Part shown: one piece after another, positions 45,535 to 54,987 of the stretch
How the letters are laid out: the number at the start of each line of letters is the position of its first letter
Numbering within the stretch: the first letter of the stretch is position 1
Assembly: GCA_964627795.1 (NCBI GenBank)
Contig: CAZVLF010000009.1
Location: 18,329-82,328, forward strand
Direction of reading: 5' to 3'
DNA length: 64,000 nucleotides
Origin: CANDYO01 sp964627795
GTDB lineage: Bacteria; Pseudomonadota; Alphaproteobacteria; Rickettsiales; CANDYO01
The notes under the pieces: generated by a model
Told to the model about the DNA's origin: nothing
The model's database searches: none
What the model saw: only the letters and a program-made list of their open reading frames with translations
Made by a program: the position numbers and the translations under genes

Positions 45535-46863
45535 TTAAAGGATGAAATTACTTAAATCCTTATTTTTGGTTAGGTTCTCTAAAGGTTTTGTTACATCTTC
45601 TTCTTGAATCAATATTTTGCTTCCGCCTTTTTCAGGCGCAGTGAAGCTAACTTCTTCTAAAATTCTTTCTAGTATAGTATGTAGCCTTCTTGCGCCTATA
45701 TTTTCAACTTCTCTGTTAATGATGGTTGCAAGCTCTGCTATTTTTTCTATTGCTTGGGAAGTAAACTCTAATTCAAGATTTTCAGTTCCAATAAGTGCTA
45801 TATATTGCTTAATTAAACTTGCTTCTGGCTCAGTTAATATTCTAACCATATCTTCCTTGCTAAGTGGATTTAATTCAACTCTAATTGGAAGTCTTCCTTG
45901 TAATTCTGGCAGAAGATCGGAAGGTTTAGCTAAGTGAAAAGCCCCAGAAGCAATAAAAAGTATGTGATCCGTTTTAATGCTACCATGCTTAGTATTAACA
46001 GTGGTTCCTTCAATTAATGGAAGAAGATCTCTTTGCACGCCTTCACGGTTAACTTCAGATTTAGTTGAAGAAGATTGTCTTGCGGCGATCTTATCAATCT
46101 CATCAAGAAAAACTATTCCATCATTTTCAACCATTTCAATTGATTGCTTAATTATTTTTTCTTCATCAATAAGCTTATCACTTTCTTCAATTATAACTTG
46201 TTCATAAGCTTCTTTAACTTTCATTTTTTTAAGCTTAGTTTTATTACTACCACCCATGGCTTTTCCTAAAATATCACTAATATTTAAAACTCCCATTTGG
46301 GTGCCTGGCATTCCAGGTATATCAAAAGAATTAAAAGGAGAAGAAGGAGTTTCCTGTAACTCTATTTCAATTTCTTTATTATCTAAATAACCATCTTTAA
46401 ACAAACGAGTAAACTTATCTTTAGTTTCTTGCCCAGGGTTAGAACCAATAATAATTTCAAGTATTCTTTCTAAAGCTTTATCATGAGCTTGCTCTGCAAC
46501 TTCTTTATGCATATTTTTACGGTTCATAACAATTGCGCCATCAAGAAGATCACGAATGATTGAGTCAACGTCTCTTCCTACATAACCTATTTCTGTAAAT
46601 TTAGTTGCTTCTACTTTTACAAAAGGAGAATTAGATAATTTTGCCAATCTTCTTGCAATTTCTGTTTTACCAACACCTGTAGGCCCAATCATAAGAATGT
46701 TTTTAGGAACAATTTCTTCCTTTAAACTTCCTTGAATTTGCTTGCGGCGCCATCTGTTTCTTAGCGCAATTGCTACAGCTTTTTTTGCATTATCTTGGCC
46801 AACTATATGGCGGTCTAATTCAGCAACAATTTGACGAGGTGTAAGATTAACGTTCATTTCCAT
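45535..46863 (-). CDS. hslU: HslU ATPase subunit of the HslVU protease
   Basis: 442 residues. AAA+ Walker A GPTGVGKT at about 60-67, Walker B FLDEIDKIA, the substrate-gripping pore loop GYVGRD, the I domain in between, and a C-terminal tail NKDLSNFIL that docks in HslV pockets. It unfolds substrates and feeds them to HslV. Start and hslV stop share one base (TAATG), so translation is coupled. Another Met two codons in is possible. Confidence 0.95.
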   Translation of the reverse strand: MEMNVNLTPRQIVAELDRHIVGQDNAKKAVAIALRNRWRRKQIQGSLKEEIVPKNILMIGPTGVGKTEIARRLAKLSNSPFVKVEATKFTEIGYVGRDVDSIIRDLLDGAIVMNRKNMHKEVAEQAHDKALERILEIIIGSNPGQETKDKFTRLFKDGYLDNKEIEIELQETPSSPFNSFDIPGMPGTQMGVLNISDILGKAMGGSNKTKLKKMKVKEAYEQVIIEESDKLIDEEKIIKQSIEMVENDGIVFLDEIDKIAARQSSSTKSEVNREGVQRDLLPLIEGTTVNTKHGSIKTDHILFIASGAFHLAKPSDLLPELQGRLPIRVELNPLSKEDMVRILTEPEASLIKQYIALIGTENLELEFTSQAIEKIAELATIINREVENIGARRLHTILERILEEVSFTAPEKGGSKILIQEEDVTKPLENLTKNKDLSNFIL

Positions 46864-47405
46864 TATTTTAAAACTTCCATAGTTAGATTATTGTTGGTAT
46901 ATACACAAATATCACCGGCAATTTTCATTGATTTTTTTATAATATCTTCAGCAGAGAGATCTTTAATATCAATTAATGCTCTTGCTGCAGATAGTGCATA
47001 ATTTCCACCTGAGCCAATTGCTGCAATACCATCTTCTGGCTCTAAAACATCTCCATTTCCTGAAATAATTAGCGTCACTTTTTCATCTAAGACAATCATC
47101 ATTGCTTCTAAACGACGAAGATATTTATCGGTGCGCCAATCTTTCGCTAATTCAACAGCAGCTCGCGTTAATTGAGATGGATGCTTTTCTAACTTTTCTT
47201 CTAAGCGTTCAAATAAAGTGAAAGCATCAGCTGTGGCACCGGCAAAACCAGCTAGGATTTTTCCATGCCCTAAAACTCTTAATTTTTTAGCGCTAGCTTT
47301 AATTATGGTTGGCCCTAAGGATACTTGGCCATCAGCTCCAATTGCAGCCACTCCATTTTTACGAACTGATAAAATTGTGGTTCCATGCCATGATTCATTT
47401 TGCAT
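46863..47405 (-). CDS. hslV: HslV peptidase subunit of the HslVU protease
   Basis: 180 residues. The proteasome-beta-like fold starts HGTTILSVRKNGVAAIGADGQ (split HGTT/ILSVRK); the first Thr after His-Gly is the expected catalytic N-terminal Thr once the short leader MQNESWHG is removed. GFAGATADAFTLFERLEEKL and GIAAIGSGGNYALSAARAL are family motifs. Dodecamers of HslV degrade substrates in the cytoplasm with HslU, encoded immediately downstream. Confidence 0.95.
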   Translation of the reverse strand: MQNESWHGTTILSVRKNGVAAIGADGQVSLGPTIIKASAKKLRVLGHGKILAGFAGATADAFTLFERLEEKLEKHPSQLTRAAVELAKDWRTDKYLRRLEAMMIVLDEKVTLIISGNGDVLEPEDGIAAIGSGGNYALSAARALIDIKDLSAEDIIKKSMKIAGDICVYTNNNLTMEVLK

Positions 47406-47481
47406 ATAATATACTCTCTTTTTTATTTTAGAAAGTTATAACAAAATTTAAGCTTTTTGCCAACAATAATGATGTATGTTT

Positions 47482-48537
47482 TTATTTTCGCTCCTGTTGG
47501 TTGCTTTTACCAGATTCTTCTGCTTTTTGCGTCCAACTTCTTGTTGCTTTTTCAGATTTTTCAACTGTTTCTTCAGATTTTCCGGAAGAAACTCGTTCTA
47601 AAAAAGAAGTTGATTCTTTATGTGAAGAAGGACTTATTATTCCTTTGCCAGTTTCATATAAATTTGAGACTAAACTTTTGGTTTTTTGAGTTACTTCTTC
47701 TGCTTTTTCCTGTTGCTTAGAAGTTGTTCCTTCATTTATTGTTTGTTTTACTGCAGAGAAAAATTGTTCCTTCTCTTTAGGTGAAATCATATGCTCTGTT
47801 TTTTGTTTTTCTTGTTGTTCTTTAGATGGATAAAAATAAGAAAATAGAGAATTAGCTATGGGTTTTACTGCTTCAGCTGGCTTATCCTTATTTTTCTCTG
47901 CTAAGTTAATGGTTCCAAATACTCCTTTTATGGCAGATTTAGATAATTCATATCCTTTACTTATTAACCTGCATTCATAGCCTAAAGAATTTGCTGCTCC
48001 TTCTAAAAAGATCGCTGCACCTAAAGCTGGTAAAGCATATGCTCCAACAGCTGTTGCTACTAAACCTCCTTTAAATATTCCATCAATTCCACTTGGGTTT
48101 CTTGCTATAAAACTTATAGCTCCAGCCCCCGCCATCACAAGACCAGCCGCAGGAAAGAATAAGCTAATTGTTGATCCAATTCCCATTCCGCCAGCATCTT
48201 TTATTACATCATTCATTTTTCCACTAAATAAATCTTTAAAAAATAATCCAAAAGTTTGAAAATATGTAATATCCTTTTTTCCATATTCATTCATTAAGTG
48301 CTGATAACTACGCACACCAAATGCAGTGGTAAATGCAAGGCCTCCTAAAAATAAAGTAGAGTAGGGTTGAGTGACAAAAAGTCCTATGGTGTATACAGGG
48401 CTTGATACAGCAAGACCGAGTAAAAGTTTGCCTATACCTTTAGTTTTTGTGAATTGACTATCTGATTTTTCAAAAAACCTCTTTTCTGTTAATTTAATTT
48501 CTTCTAGTTCTTTATTATCTTTCATCATATGCTCCAT
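47482..48537 (-). CDS. Hypothetical membrane protein
   Basis: 351 residues; family not recognised. Residues about 35-190 hold several hydrophobic, Gly/Ala-rich segments (LLLGLAVSSPVYTIGLFV, GSTISLFFPAAGLVMAGAG, GGLVATAVGAYALPALGAAI) likely to span or insert into the membrane. Residues 220-351 are hydrophilic, rich in Lys/Glu/Ser, with little structure. The start may be the fifth codon (48525), since GGAG overlaps the first codons. It lies between hslV and the AsmA-like gene on the same strand. The Gly/Ala-rich hydrophobic core with a charged tail would fit a secreted membrane-inserting protein, but nothing proves it. Confidence 0.6.
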   Translation of the reverse strand: MEHMMKDNKELEEIKLTEKRFFEKSDSQFTKTKGIGKLLLGLAVSSPVYTIGLFVTQPYSTLFLGGLAFTTAFGVRSYQHLMNEYGKKDITYFQTFGLFFKDLFSGKMNDVIKDAGGMGIGSTISLFFPAAGLVMAGAGAISFIARNPSGIDGIFKGGLVATAVGAYALPALGAAIFLEGAANSLGYECRLISKGYELSKSAIKGVFGTINLAEKNKDKPAEAVKPIANSLFSYFYPSKEQQEKQKTEHMISPKEKEQFFSAVKQTINEGTTSKQQEKAEEVTQKTKSLVSNLYETGKGIISPSSHKESTSFLERVSSGKSEETVEKSEKATRSWTQKAEESGKSNQQERK

Positions 48538-48582
48538 AATAACAATATAAATATAGAATAATATAAGAGAATTAATAAAAGG

Positions 48583-51207
48583 TTAATGAAATAATTTTCT
48601 TAAAAAACCTGGAGTAAGAACAGAAAGAGGATGAAAGGTAGATGAAACCTTATCAAAATCACCTTTAATACTAAAATTAGCTGCTAAGAAGGCAGATTTT
48701 TCTCCTCCGGTTAACAATTTTCCAAATAAAGGTAACATAGAAATAAAGGAATTTATGCCATAAAATGAAGGTACGTAAATACCTTTAAAATCTACATTTT
48801 TTTTATTTAAATCAATTGTTCCTTCAAGAATAATTTTATATGAGTTTCCTACTATAATAAAATCAGAAAATTTTAATATATTATCATTATACATAAAATT
48901 TGCATTTAATGAATCAGCGGGAAGCGAGCCTCCTTTAAATGACTGAGCTATCGCTTGTGGTGAGTTTAAGGGAGAAATTATACCAAGAATAATTTTTGAA
49001 AGAATTGAGGTGTTGGTAAAGAAAAATTTATTAATAACTATTTTACCTTTATAACTAGTTTTTTGATTTAAAACCTCAGGAATAATTTCAACAGATAAAT
49101 CACCTTTTTTAATATTGCTATAAATTCCAAAAGCTTGGGTAAATAGAGATGCTGGGGTGCTGCTAATATAAAAAATACTCTGATCATTTTTTAAAAATTT
49201 TGATATATTAAGTTTTCCTTCCTCAGATGAAGAGGTTAATCTTACTTCTAAAGGATGTTTTTTAATTTTTAAAATTTCCCCCAAAATATTGTTTAGTTTT
49301 ATATTATTTTTTAAAAGAGCTTCATCAATATTTATATTGATTTTAAAGTTTTTAGAGTGAGCGTTATTAGATTCAAAATCAATTTTGCTAAGATCTAAAA
49401 ATTTTGCTTTAATGGAAATTGAATCAAAAGATTTTTCAGAAATGAAAGAAAAATTGAATTTATTTTCACCTAATTTGGCATTTTTTAAAGTTAGTTTTTC
49501 AAAGCTCTTTTCTTCTATTGAATATTTAAATTCAAGATTACTAAACGTGTCTAATCCCTTAATGTAGCAATTATCAGTTGCTATAAAAATATCATTTAGT
49601 TGCCCCTCACAGCTGAAAATAAATTCTTTATTTTCTTCTTTCCTGTAATTTATTGGTTCTACATAAAAATCAGTTCTAATGAGATTTAAATCAATTTTCC
49701 ACTTTTCTTTGCTAAATTTAGCATTTAAGTTAAAAGATCCACTATTTAAGTAGAAAAAGTTGTTATTATAAGGTTTGCTTAGATGAATTTGTAAGTTTAA
49801 ATTAATCTCATCTCGTTCTAATTCGTTTAATTCATGATAAGTCACAATCTCAAATGCTTTGCTTTCTACTTGGCTAACTTGAACTTTTAGTTTTTGAGAG
49901 TCATTAAAAAGAGTGAGTTTAGCATGATTTAACCTTATTAACTCATTTTCATCAATGATAACGTTGTCTAAATCTGATTCAACTTTTATTGCTGTTTTTT
50001 GAATGTCAAAATCTTCTTCTGTTGGTATATTTAGTTCGAAAGATCCTTGTGCTGTTCCTTTGATTTTATTAGCATCTATATTAATATTGCTAATACTATG
50101 AATAATTTTATCGGGTAAAAACTCTCTAAAATTCGCTATTTCTCCGTTAAACTTAGATTCTAAACTAAGTTTCATAGTTTCAAAAGGAAGGTTTAAATTT
50201 ATATTAGATAATGTGTTTAGATTATATAATGCTGAGGCTTGAAGATTTAAATTTTCTCCATCTATAGTAATAATCCCATGGATATTTTCTATTGGAGAGA
50301 ATTTTTCATAAAATTTTAGATTAGCTTTATCAACTTCAATATGAGCATTGATAGAATCTTTTTGAATTTTAGTTCCCACTTCTAAGTCATTTTCATCAAA
50401 ATTGAAACTAGCATCTGCTTTGATTATTTTTCCCCCATATATATGATCCACTACCCAGTCATGGATTTTAGGAAACAAGAATTTAGGCCATAATCCATCT
50501 AAATAATCGGTTGAAAGATTATTTATGCTAGCTATAAAATTGGCTGAAACTAATTTATTGCTTTTAAAATTAAACTTACCCTTAAGGCTAGCATTTGTAT
50601 TATTACTATAGTTTAAATCAAATTGTTTTACCTCTAAAATGTTGTTTTTATAGTGTAAAGAGATATTTAATAAATTGGTAGAAATTTGCGTAAGACTAGA
50701 ATTATTAGGTATGTGAATAGTTTTAGGGCTTTGTAGTTTTAATCTAGCTTCCTTTACTTTAAGTAAGCATAAATTAATTTCCAATAAGCCATTAAAGCTT
50801 CCTTTATGTTGTGAGGTAAAAGTTGCAAAATCTTTACTAGCTTCATTATCAAATAGTTTAAGTCCTTCCAATAATTCACTTTCAATGATTTGGGTTTTAA
50901 TAAGTGAGGACAGTGTAAAAAGATTTAAAGAAAAAATTGTATCCTTGAGGTTAATTTTAATGCTTCCAGTTTTTTCAAGGCTAGCTTGCGGTATAAAAAA
51001 ATTAATTTTAAAATCTTTTGTTGTAATTATTCCTTCAGTAGTAGATAGCTTGTAGCTACTTGCAAAATAAGAAAAAAATGACTCTATTCTTTCTTTTGAA
51101 ACTTTTAGAGGATGCATTCTTAGGTAGGATATTGTTAACACATAAGATGTGAATAATAAAAATAAGGCTATAAAAAATGCTTTTAATGTTATAAAAATAT
51201 ATTTCAT
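48583..51207 (-). CDS. AsmA/YhdP-like envelope protein
   Basis: 874 residues. An N-terminal membrane anchor (about 5-28) is followed by a long beta-strand-rich region and a C-terminal AsmA-type part (FFTNTSILSKIILGIISPL, DSLNANFMYNDNILKFSDF, GTIDLNKKNVDFKGIYVP), ending in GDFDKVSSTFHPLSVLTPG. This is the layout of the DUF3971/AsmA-like proteins related to YhdP, now viewed as bridge-type lipid carriers between inner and outer membrane (family knowledge). Periplasmic apart from the anchor. It is divergent from the DsbD-family gene with 75 bases between. Confidence 0.8.
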   Translation of the reverse strand: MKYIFITLKAFFIALFLLFTSYVLTISYLRMHPLKVSKERIESFFSYFASSYKLSTTEGIITTKDFKINFFIPQASLEKTGSIKINLKDTIFSLNLFTLSSLIKTQIIESELLEGLKLFDNEASKDFATFTSQHKGSFNGLLEINLCLLKVKEARLKLQSPKTIHIPNNSSLTQISTNLLNISLHYKNNILEVKQFDLNYSNNTNASLKGKFNFKSNKLVSANFIASINNLSTDYLDGLWPKFLFPKIHDWVVDHIYGGKIIKADASFNFDENDLEVGTKIQKDSINAHIEVDKANLKFYEKFSPIENIHGIITIDGENLNLQASALYNLNTLSNINLNLPFETMKLSLESKFNGEIANFREFLPDKIIHSISNINIDANKIKGTAQGSFELNIPTEEDFDIQKTAIKVESDLDNVIIDENELIRLNHAKLTLFNDSQKLKVQVSQVESKAFEIVTYHELNELERDEINLNLQIHLSKPYNNNFFYLNSGSFNLNAKFSKEKWKIDLNLIRTDFYVEPINYRKEENKEFIFSCEGQLNDIFIATDNCYIKGLDTFSNLEFKYSIEEKSFEKLTLKNAKLGENKFNFSFISEKSFDSISIKAKFLDLSKIDFESNNAHSKNFKININIDEALLKNNIKLNNILGEILKIKKHPLEVRLTSSSEEGKLNISKFLKNDQSIFYISSTPASLFTQAFGIYSNIKKGDLSVEIIPEVLNQKTSYKGKIVINKFFFTNTSILSKIILGIISPLNSPQAIAQSFKGGSLPADSLNANFMYNDNILKFSDFIIVGNSYKIILEGTIDLNKKNVDFKGIYVPSFYGINSFISMLPLFGKLLTGGEKSAFLAANFSIKGDFDKVSSTFHPLSVLTPGFLRKLFH

Positions 51208-51282
51208 TAATAGTTGCTATGTTAAAATAGAGTTAAACTATAATTTTGAATTAATATTACACTCTTTTTTAGGTAGGTTGAA

Positions 51283-53271
51283 ATGTTTTTTTGGCTTCGA
51301 ATTGTTTTTATTTTTGTTTTCTTTTTTAAAACCTGTTTTGCTGAGGAATTAATAAAAGGAGAAGGATATGAATTAAGAATATATAATTCTGGCTCAAGTG
51401 CTGTTGTTTCATTAAAAGCTGAAGAAGGAGTAAAGTTTTATTGGAGAAATCCGGGTGAAATTGGTCTTGCTACAAAGTTTGATTTAACTGATTCAATAAA
51501 CTTAAAAACAAGTAAAATATATTGGCCTATTCCTCAATTGGATGATGTTGATGAGCTTCAAAGTTATGTTTATAAAGGAAAAAAAGACTTTGTTATTTAC
51601 CCTGTTGCAGAAAATAATGATCAAGAAATAGATTTGAAAGTTAAGCTGTCTTTTGCAATATGCAAAGATTATTGCTCAAGCCATCAGCATAATTTAAGTG
51701 TTTTTATAGACCCTAAATTAGGAGAAACTGCTGAAGTTATTCAACTAAAAGAAAACGCTCCTAAACTCAATGGAACTATTAAAATAGAGCGGGTAACTCA
51801 AGAAAATACAGCGGAAAATCAGCTTATTAGGATAAAATTTTCAAGTGAATTTAAGCAGCAAAATCCAGAACTATTTCTTGATTTGCCAGATTATGTTCGC
51901 TTTGATCCTAAAAAGATAAATTTTTATTATGATTTTGACGAACAGATTTTTGATATTCCTATTATTTTTAATGAAAAAAAGCATATTGATAAAATTTATT
52001 TTAACATAATTGCTGATAATGGAGAAGCAATTGAATATGAATATAATAATATTAAAGAAGAAAGTTTTAGTTGGTTATATGTAATTTTATATGCCTTTAT
52101 CGGAGGTCTTATTCTTAATATAATGCCATGTGTATTACCAATAATAGGCATAAAGGTTTATCAGCTTCTTGGTATTGAAAAAAACGATAAATTTACTTTA
52201 AGAAAAAGTTTATTGGCGCAGTCTATGGGGATTATAATAAGTTTTACTTCATTTGCAGTGATAAGTTATATCCTTCGCTTACTAGGAAACCAAGTTGGAT
52301 TTGGCCTACATTTCCAGCAGCCATTATATCTTATTACAATGGTTATAATATTAAGCCTTGTTGCTATTAATTTAATTGAAAAAGTGAATATAAGATTATT
52401 TGTACCTAATTTTATCACTTCAAAATTTGATTCTAAACGTCAAGATTTACTGGGTTTTTTCCTAAGTGGTGTTTTAGTGACAATGCTTGCAATACCATGT
52501 ACTGCTCCCTTTATTACTATAGCTATAGGATTTGCTTTAACTGGAAATTTTTTAGAAATGCTGATTATTTTTACAGTGATTGGTTTAGGTATGGCATTGC
52601 CATATTTAATGCTGGCTTTAATTCCAAGTAGTGGAAAATTATTTCCAAAACCAGGAAAGTGGATTGAGAAATTTAAAAAATTTGTCGGTTTGTTGGTTTT
52701 TGCTAGTGCTATTTGGTTAATATATGTTTTATATACACAATTAGGTCTTAAAGCAGCTTTAATTTTATTTTTTCTAATTATATTGTTAAAATTCGTGATA
52801 ATTGACAAAGAAATTTTTTCTAATAAAACAAAAATTATTCTTTCATCACTAATAATAATTTTATGCTATTTCATGCCTCAAGGAATGTATGAAGAAAAAA
52901 AGCAAGAAGATATGCTTATTGAAAATGTTTGGAGAGAATATAACCCGTCCCAAATTAAAACATTAATTGAGAAGGGTTATGTAGTTATTGTTGATGTTAC
53001 TGCATCATGGTGTACAACTTGTGTTATAAATAAAATGACAACTTTAGATACATCAACGTTACTCTCATACATGAAAACTAGAGAAATTATTGGTATGAGG
53101 GCAGATATCAGTTCAGGAAATACAGAAGAAGTAACCAAATTGATGAAAGATAAAAAACATTTTGGCATTCCATTAACTATCATATATAGCAAAAGATATC
53201 CAGAAGGTTTAGTCTTGCCAACTATTTTATCAAAAAAGAAGATGATAAATGCTTTAAAAGAGGTGAGTTAA
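51283..53271 (+). CDS. DsbD-family thiol:disulfide interchange protein
   Basis: 662 residues. Signal peptide about 1-20 (IVFIFVFFFKTCFA, then EE). The periplasmic N-terminal domain (to ~255) has a Cys pair in CKDYCS, as in the DsbD-alpha/DipZ-like group. Eight or so spans follow with the paired redox motifs MPCVLP and IPCTAP, then a C-terminal thioredoxin-like domain with ASWCTTCVINK. DsbD passes reducing power from cytoplasmic thioredoxin to the periplasm for cytochrome c maturation and disulfide repair, which fits ccmC and sco1 elsewhere in the window. No partner gene is adjacent. Confidence 0.88.
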   Translation: MFFWLRIVFIFVFFFKTCFAEELIKGEGYELRIYNSGSSAVVSLKAEEGVKFYWRNPGEIGLATKFDLTDSINLKTSKIYWPIPQLDDVDELQSYVYKGKKDFVIYPVAENNDQEIDLKVKLSFAICKDYCSSHQHNLSVFIDPKLGETAEVIQLKENAPKLNGTIKIERVTQENTAENQLIRIKFSSEFKQQNPELFLDLPDYVRFDPKKINFYYDFDEQIFDIPIIFNEKKHIDKIYFNIIADNGEAIEYEYNNIKEESFSWLYVILYAFIGGLILNIMPCVLPIIGIKVYQLLGIEKNDKFTLRKSLLAQSMGIIISFTSFAVISYILRLLGNQVGFGLHFQQPLYLITMVIILSLVAINLIEKVNIRLFVPNFITSKFDSKRQDLLGFFLSGVLVTMLAIPCTAPFITIAIGFALTGNFLEMLIIFTVIGLGMALPYLMLALIPSSGKLFPKPGKWIEKFKKFVGLLVFASAIWLIYVLYTQLGLKAALILFFLIILLKFVIIDKEIFSNKTKIILSSLIIILCYFMPQGMYEEKKQEDMLIENVWREYNPSQIKTLIEKGYVVIVDVTASWCTTCVINKMTTLDTSTLLSYMKTREIIGMRADISSGNTEEVTKLMKDKKHFGIPLTIIYSKRYPEGLVLPTILSKKKMINALKEVS

Positions 53272-53422
53272 GAGGATAAAACTTAAATAAAATATTTTAT
53301 TTTACAAGGGGGTTTTTTCAAAAAAGATAAAAACTATTTCCTTAATAAATTACTTTCCTTAAAAATAATTTATTTATTAATATAATCGCAAAATTCATGA
53401 AAATTATTTTACATTTAATGAC

Positions 53423-53844
53423 ATGGATATAGAAGCTGATAATACTCAAGAACAACAAGAGTAAGAAATTACAGTATTAGAACAGGATCCCTTACAATTA
53501 GCATCAAACAAGATAGCTAAATGTGTTGCATTGGAGTTTGCACGCTGTTTGGTTCAGCTGTGAATGGGCCGGTAGGTGGGGCAGCAGCTTTGGGGTTAGC
53601 TTTAGTAGATGAACATATAGAAAATAATAAGCAATATTTTAGTAAGCTTCCATTAGTAGCTCCATTTTTAATAACAAAACATATACTTCAAAATGCGATT
53701 AATAAAATAGCTGTTTATAATAAAGAGAATGAAAAGCTTCAGGATAAAGGAGCTGATCTTAATGCAATTATTAAAAAAGATAGTAAGCTTATCTCTCTTA
53801 TGCAAGCAGAAAAATATATTAAATATGATTTAAAAGACGATTAG
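53423..53844 (+). pseudogene. Decayed small hypothetical gene
   Basis: ATG 53423 opens MDIEADNTQEQQE, then TAA at 53462-53464 where Gln fits, then EITVLEQDPLQLASNKIAKC. Near 53500-53560 the frame shifts to the piece annotated by open frame from 53521 (FGSAVNGPVGGAAALGLALVD, then a charged helix) to the stop at 53844. A hydrophobic Gly/Ala stretch suggests a membrane protein. No family recognised. It may be a former partner of the ABC ATPase relic that follows. Confidence 0.5.
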
Positions 53845-53936
53845 AAATTCAAAACTTTATTGGCACAATAATGATAAGAATAATTACAATTTTTTACTTT
53901 GTTCTGAAAAAATAATTTGATTTAAGTAAAATTTTA

Positions 53937-54878
53937 ATGGTTATAAACAGCAGTAATAAATTTGACTCTTTACTAAGTCAAAAGTTATTTTCTGATTACA
54001 GTAATAATTTATTAGAATTATCTCTTAAAAGACATGAAGAATTTATTCAATTAACTAGCATGCATAATTCTCTTGTAAGAGCAAAAAATCAAGAGAAGAA
54101 AATTATTGTAAGAAATTATATTTTAGAAAGGAATGATACTCAAAATTCAAAAATTGAAACACTTATAACCATTCCTGAGCTAACACTTTTTATAGGGAGG
54201 CATTATTTATTTACTGGAGAATAAGGTAGGGGAAAATCTACTTTTTTATATGATTTATTAAAGGACGTAGTAAATTCGCATATTAGTAGTGGAGAGAAAT
54301 CATTACCAAAAGATGTAATGATTTCTTATTGGGGAAAAGAATTTTATAGACCTATACATAAGACTTTGTTTGAGGCAATATGCTTTCCCATAATATTAAA
54401 TGAGCTTACTGAGACTCAAAGGTAATATTTTTATAACAAATCAATTTTATTACTAGAAGAGTTTAAGGTTGGGTATCTAGCAGATAAATTAGATAGCCAA
54501 GATTATCATCTTAGTGGTGGAGAAATGCAAAAATGTAACTTGATTCATAATATATTAGTTTTGAATGAGGATTAAGCTATAGATAAGCCATGTATCTTAT
54601 TAATAGATGAAGGGTTAAATAGTTTAGATAATGATGTTAGATTTAAGGATTCTAATGCTCTTTTAGATACTGTTAAAGCAGTTGATCATTATTTAGGGAG
54701 ATGTGCTATAATCTTAGTACATCATGGAGGAACCAATGAGAATCTTTGTAATGCCTTTGATGGCGAGCTTATTTTGGCGGATAAACAAATTTCTTTGCAA
54801 GAGTTTCCTAAACAGGGTTTTCTGGGTCAGGATACTGATAATAATCAAGATTCTTTACTTTATAAGCCTATATTGTAA
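53937..54878 (+). pseudogene. Decayed ABC transporter ATPase gene (three in-frame TAA)
   Basis: One unbroken reading frame of 314 codons from ATG 53937 to TAA 54876-54878, interrupted only by TAA at 54222, 54423 and 54573; no frameshift. The ATPase core is plain: Walker A GE-stop-GRGKST (the first stop sits inside it), signature LSGGEMQ, Walker B ILLIDEGLNSLD, and H-loop ILVHHGG. An N-terminal ~90 residues are helical. With all three stops, including one in the ATP-binding loop, the protein should not work unless the codons are read through. Substrate unknown. Confidence 0.7.
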
Positions 54879-54987
54879 CAAAGCTTCTTAGGGCTTCTCT
54901 AATAAGCCAAAATGAAGTTCCTTGACATATTAGAGGTTTTAATTATAATTTCTATCTTGGAAAATTTAAACCAAATGGCAAAAAATT

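Noticed and set aside
53937..54878. Alternative genetic code with UAA/UAG as Gln (ciliate-like)
   Set aside because: RF1 is intact, and core genes end with TAA or TAG beside or overlapping the next start (hslV/hslU, sco1/tatB), so these are working stops genome-wide. Only conditional read-through stays open.
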